Below, piece after piece: positions 40,388 through 48,962 of a DNA stretch of 64,000 bases; the first letter of the stretch is position 1, and each line of letters starts with the position of its first letter. The notes beneath the pieces were generated by a model. The model saw nothing but the letters and a program-made list of their open reading frames with translations, had not been told where the DNA came from and did not search any database. The DNA is taken from positions 1-64,000 of the forward strand of contig NZ_ACZN01000018.1 in NCBI RefSeq assembly GCF_000176135.1. The letters are read 5' to 3'. The position numbers and the translations under genes were made by a program. The stretch is from Vibrio coralliilyticus ATCC BAA-450. GTDB lineage: Bacteria > Pseudomonadota > Gammaproteobacteria > Enterobacterales > Vibrionaceae.

Positions 40388-41017
40388 TTGAAAAATTACG
40401 ATGTTTACCTGTTCGACATGGACGGTACCTTAGTCAACTCAGAACCACTTAAAGGCCAAGCTTTAGCGCTAGCGTGCAAGGATTACGGCGCCGAAGTTGA
40501 TTTTAATATCTACAAAGATGTGATGGGAGAAAGTTGGCCAGTAGTGACCGGGCATTTTTTCTCGCATGCGGACATTGCGCCGGAGTTGAAGGAGTTCAAC
40601 CAGCACTTTAGAGCTCATTATGAGAGATTGCTGGATGAGAATCTGACCCTTAACCCGGGAGCAAAAGCGTATTTGGAAAATCTAAAATCAGCTGGCAAGC
40701 AGTGCGCGGTAGTCAGTTCTGCGGCCACTTGGATGGTGGATAATATTTTACAGTCCCTACAGCTCAGCGGGATGTTTGATGTGGTGATAACACAAGAACA
40801 CGTAACAAAGCACAAGCCGGACCCCGAAGCCTATCAACTTGCTTTGAATAAGCTCAGTGTTTCTCCAGAGCGAACGTTAGTATTTGAAGATTCTTATGCA
40901 GGCGTTGAGGCAGGAACAGCATCAGGCTGTGATGTTATCGCGATTGCACATGACTTCAATGGTAAAAACAACCTTTCAAAAGCGCTAAAAACCATTCAGT
41001 CTTATCAAGAAATGTAG
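40388..41017 (+). CDS. HAD-family phosphatase (beta-phosphoglucomutase-like)
   Basis: 209 residues with motif I DVYLFDMDGTLVNSE (D10, D12), motif II VVSSAATW, the lysine KHKPDPEAYQLALN and motif III VFEDSYAGVEAG. TTG start at 40388 with GGAG at 40379-40382. Substrate unknown. It is the second HAD enzyme in the window; the first, at 14768, is a different branch. It ends the + strand run after the APH and hexapeptide genes. Confidence 0.93.
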   Translation: MKNYDVYLFDMDGTLVNSEPLKGQALALACKDYGAEVDFNIYKDVMGESWPVVTGHFFSHADIAPELKEFNQHFRAHYERLLDENLTLNPGAKAYLENLKSAGKQCAVVSSAATWMVDNILQSLQLSGMFDVVITQEHVTKHKPDPEAYQLALNKLSVSPERTLVFEDSYAGVEAGTASGCDVIAIAHDFNGKNNLSKALKTIQSYQEM

Positions 41018-41145
41018 GGCTTAGTTGACGGTCCAAATGTTCTAGAGTTGCTAATACGGTCAGATTTTTCCTTTTGTTTAGCTTCCTGAAAGTATGATAT
41101 AGCTATCGTTGGGCAATATGCTTGAGTGATTAAGGAATCAGTCAA

Positions 41146-42000
41146 ATGATGATGGCTGCAATTTGGATGACAGGTGCTCTGGTCTCTTTTAGCTTGATGG
41201 CGGTTGGGGCCAGAGAATTAAGTGGCCACGTTGACACTTTTCTAGTCCTGTTTTTTCGCAGCCTGATTGGTTTGATTATTGTCTCTCTATTGATCGTTAA
41301 ATCTGGGCAGTTTAGGTTGTTTCGAACGCAGCGTATGGGCCTACATACGCTGAGGAATGTCTTCCATTTTGGCGGTCAGTATGGCTGGTTTGTTGGTATC
41401 GGCTTGCTACCTTTAGCCGAAGTATTTGCAATGGAATTTACCGTTCCTTTATGGACCTTATTGATCGCTTGTTTATTTCTGGGTGAAAAGCTCAATGTCC
41501 GGAAAGTGAGTGCAATAACGTTTGGCTTCGCTGGCGTATGGATGATCGTTCAGCCCGGAACCGAGATAGTTAATCTTGCTGCCATTATCGTTTTGGGGGC
41601 GGCGATTGGTTACTCCATTGCCCATGCGACAACGAAGTCCTTATCATCAACTGAGCATCCGCTAACGATACTGTTTCTTATGTGTATGATTCAGCTTCCT
41701 ATTGGCCTAGGTATGTCTCTTTCGGAGTGGCAGCTTCCGTCAGGTTGGCAATGGGTATGGATTGCGGTTGTAGGCATCACCGCGCTAACTGCCCATTTTT
41801 GTATTACGAAAGCGATGCAACATGCTGAGGCCAGCGTGGTCGTAACGATGGACTTCTTGAGGTTACCAGTCATCGCAGTAGTCGGTATTGTGCTTTACTC
41901 GGAATCGTTTGAAACTTCTCTGATACTAGGTGCTCTATTGATGTTGAGCGGGAATTTGCTAAACCTCTACTCTCCCAACAAATCCATGGTTAAGACTTAA
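41146..42000 (+). CDS. EamA/DMT-family transporter
   Basis: 284 residues with ten predicted membrane helices, two EamA repeats: the first from MMAAIWMTGALVSFSLMAVG, the second around AAIIVLGAAIGYSIAHA. A proline-rich helix pair (GIGLLPLAEVFAMEFTVPLWTLLIACLFLGEKL) is typical. Such proteins export amino acids or other metabolites; substrate not predictable. A promoter-like AT-rich stretch precedes it (41040-41130). Confidence 0.92.
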   Translation: MMMAAIWMTGALVSFSLMAVGARELSGHVDTFLVLFFRSLIGLIIVSLLIVKSGQFRLFRTQRMGLHTLRNVFHFGGQYGWFVGIGLLPLAEVFAMEFTVPLWTLLIACLFLGEKLNVRKVSAITFGFAGVWMIVQPGTEIVNLAAIIVLGAAIGYSIAHATTKSLSSTEHPLTILFLMCMIQLPIGLGMSLSEWQLPSGWQWVWIAVVGITALTAHFCITKAMQHAEASVVVTMDFLRLPVIAVVGIVLYSESFETSLILGALLMLSGNLLNLYSPNKSMVKT

Positions 42001-42337
42001 CATCTCTTCGTTCTACGAAATCCGCCTATCAGAAGATATTAGTGGTGATGGGTTGTATGACTGGAGGGTTATTTACTTTCCTTGGTATCAAAATCATGGC
42101 CCTAGAACTAGAAGAGCAGGTAAACGTACACTGCGAGTGCGGAGAGTTTTACTTATAGGCAAGCATTCGTTTAATTTTTCAAGTTTATCTGAAGGGCTAT
42201 ATATAATTATATCAATTAAAGATTGGGGTGAATTAATAAGTGAAACGATTGCACTGAGGATAGTTATTCATATAAAGAGCTTATATTTAAAAGGGTATTT
42301 TTATATAAGCTCACTCAAATGATGAAAATATGAACTC
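42001..42337. other. AT-rich intergenic region, possible gene remnant
   Basis: No gene is convincing. A short frame from ATG 42096 (MALELEEQVNVHCECGEFYL) ends at 42156 and looks like the start of a zinc-binding protein, so a decayed gene is possible. The rest is very AT-rich, and the longest frame here looks random. Confidence 0.4.
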
Positions 42338-42859
42338 TTAAATAAAGGTCCCCATCTTCAATAGTTCTTCCAAATCCTCGATATTGATTTTTAATACGTG
42401 TTCTTTACCTAGTACATCGAGCTTTACAAACATAATCTCCTGTACGCTCAAACTTTTAAACAACTCAGCGTCTCTTTCTTTACTCAACCGCGTAAGCGTT
42501 GGTCTGATGTAATGCCTGTTTGTCGTAAGATCATAGAGATTCGGGTCTTCGCTGAAGCGAATTTGAATCTTGCCTGATATTGGCCGCGTAACGTAGTGAC
42601 TCTTATTCAGGTTAGTCGCATAGACACGGACGAGATCTGACTTCTCACTTTTTTGGAACACCAAACATTTGTCCGAATCGAGATCTTTCAAAACCAATTC
42701 AAATGTTTTGTTATCCGGTGAAAATACATCATAGCTTTCCGCTAAGTAGTTGCTTCCAGAATGATAAATTTGTTCTGTAGTTCCTTTTTCTGAGGCTTCG
42801 GCGAGTGACAGTGATGAAAAAGCACAAGTGACGATGAGTAATGCAGTTCTTATAAACAT
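42338..42859 (-). CDS. Exported protein of unknown function (173 aa)
   Basis: A signal peptide MFIRTALLIVTCAFSSLSLAEA (start chosen at ATG 42859), then a beta-rich secreted domain (SYDVFSPDNKTFELVLKDLDSDKCLVFQK and ISGKIQIRFSEDPNLYDLTTN). No membrane segment after the signal, so it is probably periplasmic. An upstream frame to 42901 uses TTG; no ribosome site supports either start. No family recognised. Confidence 0.75.
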   Translation of the reverse strand: MFIRTALLIVTCAFSSLSLAEASEKGTTEQIYHSGSNYLAESYDVFSPDNKTFELVLKDLDSDKCLVFQKSEKSDLVRVYATNLNKSHYVTRPISGKIQIRFSEDPNLYDLTTNRHYIRPTLTRLSKERDAELFKSLSVQEIMFVKLDVLGKEHVLKINIEDLEELLKMGTFI

Positions 42860-43064
42860 TAATATGCAATGTATTGTTATTGAGACGGCGCAGTTTAACA
42901 ATCTATATTTATGCTATCAATATTATTGACTATAAATGACTAGCGAAATAATGAAGAAATAAGTAATTAGATATTAATCGATATTGAGTTGAGTGTTATT
43001 TGAGCAAGATGGCTAATTGAAGTGAAGAGCCAGATAATATAAGCCGGCTCTAATTTAGTTATTA

Positions 43065-44171
43065 TTAATGAGTTAGGTAATGTTTCACAAATTGTGAAAT
43101 TTTTACCATATCATCGATGGCGATGAATTCTTCGGTAGTATGAACTTTTGCCATACCAGTCGAGACATTAACTGTTGTTAGACCCTTCGCGTTAAAGTTG
43201 TTTGCATCGCTGCCACCACCTGTGCCTTTGGTGTAAGGTTTGGCGCCAATAGCTTCAAATGATGCTTTAACGGACTCAATGTGTGGGTGATCATCTGCAA
43301 TAACAAATGCATTGTATGCGCGGGTAGATTCAATCTCTACGCTAGCTCCATGTTGCTGGCATGTGTGCTCAAATGTCTCGATCATATGAGACACTTGTTG
43401 AGTCAGTTTGTCGTCATTTAGAGAGCGGGCTTCTGCGACGACTTTAAGTTCCGGCATAACGATATTTGTTGCGTTTCCGCCTTCCACAATACCAATGTTC
43501 GCAGTGGTTTCGCTGTCGATACGAAGCAACTTCATTTTACTTATGGCATCAGCTGCGACTTGAATGGCACTAATCCCTTCTTCAGGTGCTAGACCTGCGT
43601 GGGCTGGTTTACCTTTAATTTTCGCAATTATCTTTTGTTGGCCTGGTGCTGCGTTGACGATAGTGCCGATTGGTCCACCTGTATCAAGAACAATCGCTTT
43701 GTCTGACGTGATGTATGACATGTCAAAGTGCTGAGAACCAAACAAGCCACCTTCTTCATGAACCGTAAAGGCAAGTTCAATGGTTTTATGCGCCAATCCG
43801 TCAGACTGAATACAGCGGATAGCTTCCATGATTGCAGCGATGCCTGACTTGTCGTCACCGCCAAGAATAGTGTCGCCCTTGGAACGAATAATACCGTCTT
43901 CAATGACAGGCTCAATGCCAATACCCGGTGTGACAGTGTCCATGTGACTACTTAGAACAATGCTGCCATCAAGGCTACCTTCAAGTCGCGCGTATACGTT
44001 AAAGCCATTGGAAACTTGACGAGGTACGGGTAACTTGTGCACCGCGAGTCCCATTGCACCAAGCTGCTCTGCGAGTGTTTCAGCTATCTGCTTTTCATTG
44101 CGTGATTCACTGTCGATCTTTATAAGCTGAAAGAAATGCTCTATCAGACGTTCACGGTTTATCTCACTCAT
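43065..44171 (-). CDS. M20 family metallopeptidase (peptidase T-like)
   Basis: 368 residues. The metal ligand motifs are LSSHMDTV (H76, D78), GGDDKSG (D106), VHEEGG (E139, E140) and LDTGGPIG, with H351-like residue near VHTTEEFI. This order and the KPAHAGLAPEEGISA lid domain match the PepT-like branch, which are aminotripeptidases and related acyl-amidases. Substrate specificity is not settled. The gene diverges from the hpd operon, with 480 bases between. Confidence 0.92.
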   Translation of the reverse strand: MSEINRERLIEHFFQLIKIDSESRNEKQIAETLAEQLGAMGLAVHKLPVPRQVSNGFNVYARLEGSLDGSIVLSSHMDTVTPGIGIEPVIEDGIIRSKGDTILGGDDKSGIAAIMEAIRCIQSDGLAHKTIELAFTVHEEGGLFGSQHFDMSYITSDKAIVLDTGGPIGTIVNAAPGQQKIIAKIKGKPAHAGLAPEEGISAIQVAADAISKMKLLRIDSETTANIGIVEGGNATNIVMPELKVVAEARSLNDDKLTQQVSHMIETFEHTCQQHGASVEIESTRAYNAFVIADDHPHIESVKASFEAIGAKPYTKGTGGGSDANNFNAKGLTTVNVSTGMAKVHTTEEFIAIDDMVKISQFVKHYLTH

Positions 44172-44453
44172 TGTTATTTGACCTTTTTGGGAACAGAGGT
44201 CGTTACCATATCCTTGCCCGTAGATTCCGATCTCTGAGTTAAATCAATAAATGAGGGGTTATATGGCTGAAATCTTGGGAGCCTAAAAGTGAGATTTTTA
44301 CTATTTATACGTGTTCGGTTTATCTATTCATTCTTCAGATAAATCTGATACTTATTGCTAGGCAATGTGTTTAATTTTACCTATCAAATCGGAGTAGTGC
44401 TGGCTGGGTAAATGGTGCGCATGGGCAACGAAGTTGCTAATTGATATGTTGAA

Positions 44454-44471
44454 TGTAAAATAAATGTTACT
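44454..44471. promoter_or_regulatory. TyrR-box-like palindrome (left)
   Basis: TGTAAA-N6-GTTACT against the consensus TGTAAA-N6-TTTACA: left half perfect, right half 4 of 6. A plausible weak TyrR site upstream of a tyrosine catabolic operon. Confidence 0.5.
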
Positions 44472-44524
44472 AATTTTTGTGATAAATTTATATTATTCAG
44501 TCTCTTAACGATTTGGCCTGGTTC

Positions 44525-44542
44525 TGTTACGTTTTATTTACA
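44525..44542. promoter_or_regulatory. TyrR-box-like palindrome (right)
   Basis: TGTTAC-N6-TTTACA: right half perfect, left half 4 of 6. Start-to-start distance from the left site is 71 bases, about seven helical turns, so both could be on the same DNA face. Confidence 0.5.
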
Positions 44543-44652
44543 AAATAACTTGAAAGTACATCCAGAGCGATTTAGAGCAGCTTTATTCCCTTAGTCATCA
44601 AGTTGGTTCAAGTTAATAAGAAAGGACGTAACCAATCACTGAGGGAAGAACA

Positions 44653-45726
44653 ATGACTCAAGTATATAACCCACTTGGAACTGATGGATTTGAATTTGTC
44701 GAGTACACCGCTGCGACAGATGAAGGGATCGGGCAATTGAAGGCGTTGTTTGTTTCTCTAGGGTTCGCGGAGATAGCCAAGCACCGTTCAAAAGAAGCGT
44801 GGTTATACCGCCAGGGAGATATCAGCTTCATCGTCAATGCTCAGCCTCATAGTCAGGCTGAAGAGTTTGCCAAAATTCATGGACCATCGGTTTGTGGCAT
44901 GGCATTTCGTGTCAAAGATGCCGGTGTTGCAATGGCACATGCGATAGAAAATGGGGCAGAAGAGTATAAAACTGAAGTCGGCCCAATGGAATTGAGTATT
45001 CCTGGGGTATACGGAATCGGTGAAAGCTTACTGTATTTCGTGGATCGTTACGGAAAACAGAGCATCTATGATGTTGATTTCAATTTTTACGAAGACGCTG
45101 AAGCTCGCTTGAAGAAAGCGGACGTAGGCATGTATGAGATTGACCACCTGACTCATAACGTTAAACAGGGCAACATGGATACATGGGCTGGTTTTTATGA
45201 GCGTATTGGTAATTTCCGTGAAATCCGCTATTTCGACATAGAAGGTAAGCTGACTGGCCTAGTCAGCCGCGCGATGACGGCACCATGTGGCAAAATCCGC
45301 ATCCCAATCAATGAGTCTTCAGACGACAAATCACAAATTGAAGAGTTTATCCGTGAATACAATGGCGAAGGCATCCAGCATATCGCAATGACAACGGATG
45401 ATATTTATCAAACCGTACAAACGCTGCGCGACCGTGGTATGGACTTTATGCCAACGCCAGATACTTACTACGAAAAAATCGATTCGAGAGTAGAAGGCCA
45501 CACGGAAGATGTTGAGAAACTAAAAGATCTGCAGATCTTGATCGATGGTGCGCCGATGAAAGATGGCATCTTACTGCAAATCTTTACTCAAACGGTAATT
45601 GGCCCAGTTTTCTTTGAAATTATTCAGCGTAAAGGTAACGAAGGTTTCGGTGAAGGTAACTTCAAAGCGCTGTTTGAATCGATTGAAGAAGATCAGATTC
45701 GTCGAGGAGTATTGAGCGATGCATAA
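44653..45726 (+). CDS. hpd: 4-hydroxyphenylpyruvate dioxygenase
   Basis: 357 residues, matching Hpd. Iron ligands are H165 (IDHLTHNV), H243 (IQHIAMTTDD) and E322 (PVFFEIIQRKG). Converts 4-hydroxyphenylpyruvate to homogentisate, the first committed step of the homogentisate route. Its TAA lies inside the ATG-containing start of hmgA, an 8-base overlap, so they are cotranslated. GAGGGAAG precedes the ATG. The gene opens a four-gene operon. Confidence 0.98.
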   Translation: MTQVYNPLGTDGFEFVEYTAATDEGIGQLKALFVSLGFAEIAKHRSKEAWLYRQGDISFIVNAQPHSQAEEFAKIHGPSVCGMAFRVKDAGVAMAHAIENGAEEYKTEVGPMELSIPGVYGIGESLLYFVDRYGKQSIYDVDFNFYEDAEARLKKADVGMYEIDHLTHNVKQGNMDTWAGFYERIGNFREIRYFDIEGKLTGLVSRAMTAPCGKIRIPINESSDDKSQIEEFIREYNGEGIQHIAMTTDDIYQTVQTLRDRGMDFMPTPDTYYEKIDSRVEGHTEDVEKLKDLQILIDGAPMKDGILLQIFTQTVIGPVFFEIIQRKGNEGFGEGNFKALFESIEEDQIRRGVLSDA

Positions 45727-46858
45727 ATGGATTACATTCCCTCACCGGGAGGGAGTGTGCTCCAAGCAGGCACACGCCGACTTCCCGGAAGACGCAATTT
45801 ATGAGCGCGAAGCAGGCCGAAGCGGATTCTTCGGCCCAGCGGCACACTTCCATCACCAACATGCACCAACAGGTTGGACGGAATGGGAAGGGGAGTTAAG
45901 ACCTCGCGCGTTCAATTTTAATCTGGTTGAGAAAGCGGCACAGGTTTCACCATGGGTGGTGCCTAACCTTTTGCATAACAATGACTGTAAAATTCGTATC
46001 TGGCGTATGGAAGACAAGATGGATTTTCTTGTACGAAACGCCGATGGGGATGAACTGCTGTTTATCCATCAGGGTAAAGCGGATCTGTATTGCGACTACG
46101 GTCATCTAGAGGTCGGCGAAGGGGATTATGTGATGATTCCTCGCTCGACCAACTGGCGCCTAGAGCCATCTGAGCCAATGTTCATTCTTATGGTCGAGAA
46201 TACCGATGCTGCTTACTCATTGCCTGAAAAAGGTATGGTTGGTAATCATGCGGTGTTTGATCCTGCCGTGTTGGAAATTCCTTCAATTGATGATCATTTC
46301 AAAGCGCAGTATTCGGAAAACCAAACTCAAGTGCAGGTGAAAAGACACGAGCAAGTGAGCGTGATTACTTATCCGTTTAACCCGCTTGATGCGATCGGGT
46401 GGCACGGTGATCTCTCTGTTGTGAAGCTTAACTGGCGTGATATTCGTCCGTTAATGTCTCACCGATACCACTTACCACCTTCAGCACATACGACGTTTGT
46501 AGGAGCAGGTTTTGTCGTTTGTACCTTCGTACCAAGACCGATTGAAAGTGACCCTGGTGCGCTGAAGGTACCGTTCTATCACAACAACGATGACTACGAT
46601 GAAGTGCTTTTCTATCATGCGGGTGACTTTTTCAGCAGGGACAATATTGAAGCCGGCATGGTGACTTTCCACCCAGCAGGCTTTACACACGGCCCACACC
46701 CGAAAGCATTTAAAGCGGGTCAGCAATACAAGAAGAAATTTACTGATGAAGTTGCTGTGATGATCGATACCCGACACGCTTTAAACTTTAGCGATGAGGC
46801 TCATGCAGTAGAGAACCCAGAATACGTTTACAGTTGGAAATCACATCCAGAAGAATAA
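45719..46858 (+). CDS. hmgA: Homogentisate 1,2-dioxygenase
   Basis: 379 residues. The cupin core is recognisable (HFHHQHAPTGWTEWEGELRP near the N-terminus, EVGEGDYVMIPRSTNWRLE, DEVLFYHAGDFFSRDN and HPAGFTHGPHPKAF near the end). It cleaves homogentisate to maleylacetoacetate. It is shorter than eukaryotic HGD but complete. Its loss would cause pyomelanin formation; this reading frame is open, so pigment is not expected from this cause. Overlaps hpd. Confidence 0.97.
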   Translation: MHKWITFPHREGVCSKQAHADFPEDAIYEREAGRSGFFGPAAHFHHQHAPTGWTEWEGELRPRAFNFNLVEKAAQVSPWVVPNLLHNNDCKIRIWRMEDKMDFLVRNADGDELLFIHQGKADLYCDYGHLEVGEGDYVMIPRSTNWRLEPSEPMFILMVENTDAAYSLPEKGMVGNHAVFDPAVLEIPSIDDHFKAQYSENQTQVQVKRHEQVSVITYPFNPLDAIGWHGDLSVVKLNWRDIRPLMSHRYHLPPSAHTTFVGAGFVVCTFVPRPIESDPGALKVPFYHNNDDYDEVLFYHAGDFFSRDNIEAGMVTFHPAGFTHGPHPKAFKAGQQYKKKFTDEVAVMIDTRHALNFSDEAHAVENPEYVYSWKSHPEE

Positions 46859-46867
46859 AAGGGAACA

Positions 46868-47881
46868 ATGATGAAGTTAGCGACCCTGAAAAATGACACT
46901 CGAGACGGACAATTGGTCGTCGTCAGTAAAGATCTGACTAAATGTACGGCTGTGCCTGATATTGCCACCACTTTGCAGTCGGCGCTTGACCAATGGTCGA
47001 AAGTAGAGCCTCAACTCGCTGAGGTCTATAAAGCATTAAATGAAGGTAAACTGGTTGCCGAGATACCGTTTGAACAAAATCAGTGTGAATCCCCATTACC
47101 GCGCGCTTATCAGTGGGCCGATGGCAGTGCTTACGTTAATCACGTTGAGCTGGTGCGTAAGGCCCGAGGTGCCGAAATGCCACCGAGTTTCTGGACTGAC
47201 CCACTTATGTATCAAGGGGGTTCCGATGCGTTTATCGGGCCTAGAGATGATATTCCTGTAGGCAGTGAGGAGTGGGGCATCGATTTTGAAGGTGAAGTGG
47301 CTGTGATCACCGACGATGTACCTATGGGGGCGACTGCGGAAGAAGCAGCGGGTTCGATTCGCCTACTGATGTTGGTGAATGATGTTTCACTGCGTGGGCT
47401 GATCCCGAATGAGTTGGCAAAAGGTTTCGGTTTCTTCCAATCTAAACCATCTTCTGTATTCTCTCCGGTGGCAGTGACACCAGACGAATTAGGTGATGCA
47501 TGGGATGGTGGTAAAGTCACTCTGCCTCTGCTGTCTTTCTACAACGGCGAAGCATTTGGCTGCCCCAATGCAGGCGTGGATATGACGTTCGAGTTTCCTG
47601 AGCTGGTGGCGCATGCTGCGAAAACCCGCCCATTATCAGCTGGCGCTATCGTGGGCTCGGGTACGGTCTCAAATAAGCAAGGTACGGAATACGGCACATC
47701 TATTACTGAAGGCGGCGTGGGTTATTCGTGTATTGCAGAAGTGCGCATGATTGAAACTATTCGAGATGGTAAGCCTTCAACCAGCTTTATGAAGTTTGGC
47801 GACCGAATCAAAATGGAAATGAAAGACGCAACTGGTGATTCTATTTTTGGCTCTATTGACCAGAAAGTGGTGAAATACTGA
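46868..47881 (+). CDS. fahA: Fumarylacetoacetate hydrolase (FAH)
   Basis: 337 residues. The FAH domain shows GIDFEGEVAVITDDVPMG (the E-rich metal loop), PLLSFYNGEAFGCPNAGVDM and AGAIVGSGTVSNKQG. The last step of the homogentisate pathway yields fumarate and acetoacetate. Lies nine bases after hmgA and shares the TGATG overlap with maiA downstream. Confidence 0.95.
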   Translation: MMKLATLKNDTRDGQLVVVSKDLTKCTAVPDIATTLQSALDQWSKVEPQLAEVYKALNEGKLVAEIPFEQNQCESPLPRAYQWADGSAYVNHVELVRKARGAEMPPSFWTDPLMYQGGSDAFIGPRDDIPVGSEEWGIDFEGEVAVITDDVPMGATAEEAAGSIRLLMLVNDVSLRGLIPNELAKGFGFFQSKPSSVFSPVAVTPDELGDAWDGGKVTLPLLSFYNGEAFGCPNAGVDMTFEFPELVAHAAKTRPLSAGAIVGSGTVSNKQGTEYGTSITEGGVGYSCIAEVRMIETIRDGKPSTSFMKFGDRIKMEMKDATGDSIFGSIDQKVVKY

Positions 47882-48534
47882 TGTCGGAAATGACGTTGTA
47901 TGGATACTGGCGCTCATCTGCGGCTTATAGAGTTAGAATTGCGCTCAACTTGAAACAGTTGCCCTATGCGCAGAAGTCAATCCATTTGGTCAAAAATGGC
48001 GGAGAGCAACACTCCGCCCAATTCCAGTCTCTTAACGCCAGTGAACTCGTTCCAGTTCTTGTGGATGGGAACGTACGCCTTAATCAGTCACTTGCCATTA
48101 TTGATTATCTTGATGAGCAATATCCTAGTCTTTTGCTCACGCCTTTGGATAAACAAAAGCGGTATGTGGTTAAAGCTCTGGCGCAGGATATAGCGGTTGA
48201 TATTCATCCCATCAACAATTTGCGTGTACTGCAATATTTAACCAACGAGCTATCGGTGGAAGAGGCAGAAAAATCACAATGGTATCGCCACTGGATTGAA
48301 GTCGGATTTCATAGCTTAGAAAAGAAGCTGGCTGAGACTCATGGTGCCTATTGTGTAGGGGATGAAATTAGTTTGGTCGATGTATGTTTGGTTCCGCAAG
48401 TGTACAACGCAGAGCGATTCAATGTAGATCTGAGTCGTTACCCAATTATTCATAAAGTGACAATGTCACTAAGGCAGCACCCTGCTTTTAAGGCTGCATC
48501 CCCTGAAAATCAACCCGACGCTGTGATCAACTAA
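47881..48534 (+). CDS. maiA: Maleylacetoacetate isomerase (zeta-class GST)
   Basis: 217 residues with MTLYGYWRSSAAYRVRIALN at the start; the Ser-rich YWRSSAAYRVRIAL is the signature of zeta-class GSTs. LNQSLAIIDYLDEQYP continues the thioredoxin half. It isomerises maleylacetoacetate to fumarylacetoacetate with glutathione. The ATG overlaps the stop of fahA. Ends the operon, with a terminator 26 bases later. Confidence 0.97.
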   Translation: MSEMTLYGYWRSSAAYRVRIALNLKQLPYAQKSIHLVKNGGEQHSAQFQSLNASELVPVLVDGNVRLNQSLAIIDYLDEQYPSLLLTPLDKQKRYVVKALAQDIAVDIHPINNLRVLQYLTNELSVEEAEKSQWYRHWIEVGFHSLEKKLAETHGAYCVGDEISLVDVCLVPQVYNAERFNVDLSRYPIIHKVTMSLRQHPAFKAASPENQPDAVIN

Positions 48535-48559
48535 TATCAGCGCCTCTTAAAACAACAAA

Positions 48560-48585
48560 GCCACCGTCAAACGGTGGCTGTTTCT
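48560..48585 (+). terminator. Hairpin terminator
   Basis: GCCACCGT-CAA-ACGGTGGC followed by TGTTTCTTC. Confidence 0.85.
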
Positions 48586-48612
48586 TCTCATCTAGAAAGC
48601 AAATTGCGGCTG

Positions 48613-48792
48613 CTATGACTGAGAGCGGCGCTCACGTTGCTGGCTCTCTGCGATATTGAATTGGCGAACGTCCAGTTTTGCTAGGTCGTTACACTCTTTG
48701 CAAGAGTGGTGGCAGAGGCCATCAATATACTCATGTTTGGTAACCAGGCTAGGTTTTTTGCACCAGTCGCAAATACCTTCGATAGTAAACAT
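48613..48792 (-). CDS. Small zinc-binding protein (59 aa)
   Basis: A 59-residue frame on the - strand, with an AGGAGA site (on the - strand) seven bases before its ATG at 48792. The sequence MFTIEGICDWCKKPSLVTKH and DGLCHHSCKECNDLAK carries two close Cys pairs (C8-x-x-C11 and C27/C31/C34 with H28 and H29), so a small zinc finger or knuckle is likely. The C-terminus is basic and polar. Convergent to maiA, with its terminator between. It looks real, but its function is not recognised. Confidence 0.75.
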   Translation of the reverse strand: MFTIEGICDWCKKPSLVTKHEYIDGLCHHSCKECNDLAKLDVRQFNIAESQQRERRSQS

Positions 48793-48962
48793 AGATTTCT
48801 CCTCACCTTGTTTTACCAGGTGTTATTTTCGGCGCAGATTATGACATACATGCGGAATGTAAGTTAACTATTTGTTACGTGAACTGGGAGAGAGATCGAT
48901 TGCGCAAGTGAGTAAAAATAAGACCTTTGAGCGTTTTAAACTCAATGTGTTTTAATTTGTAA

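Larger units (their letters stand above)
44172..44652. promoter_or_regulatory. Divergent control region of the tyrosine degradation operon
   Basis: A 480-base gap between the M20 peptidase and hpd, AT-rich with several palindromes. Two TyrR-box-like elements are annotated separately at 44454 and 44525. No gene is supported within it. Confidence 0.6.

Noticed and set aside
42053..42322. 89-codon + strand frame
   Set aside because: The composition looks random (YIIISIKDWG, RIVIHIKSLYLKG from AT-rich DNA), there is no ribosome site, and it overlaps the AT-rich gap.
45662..45862. - strand frame overlapping hpd and hmgA
   Set aside because: Antisense to conserved sequence; no ribosome site.
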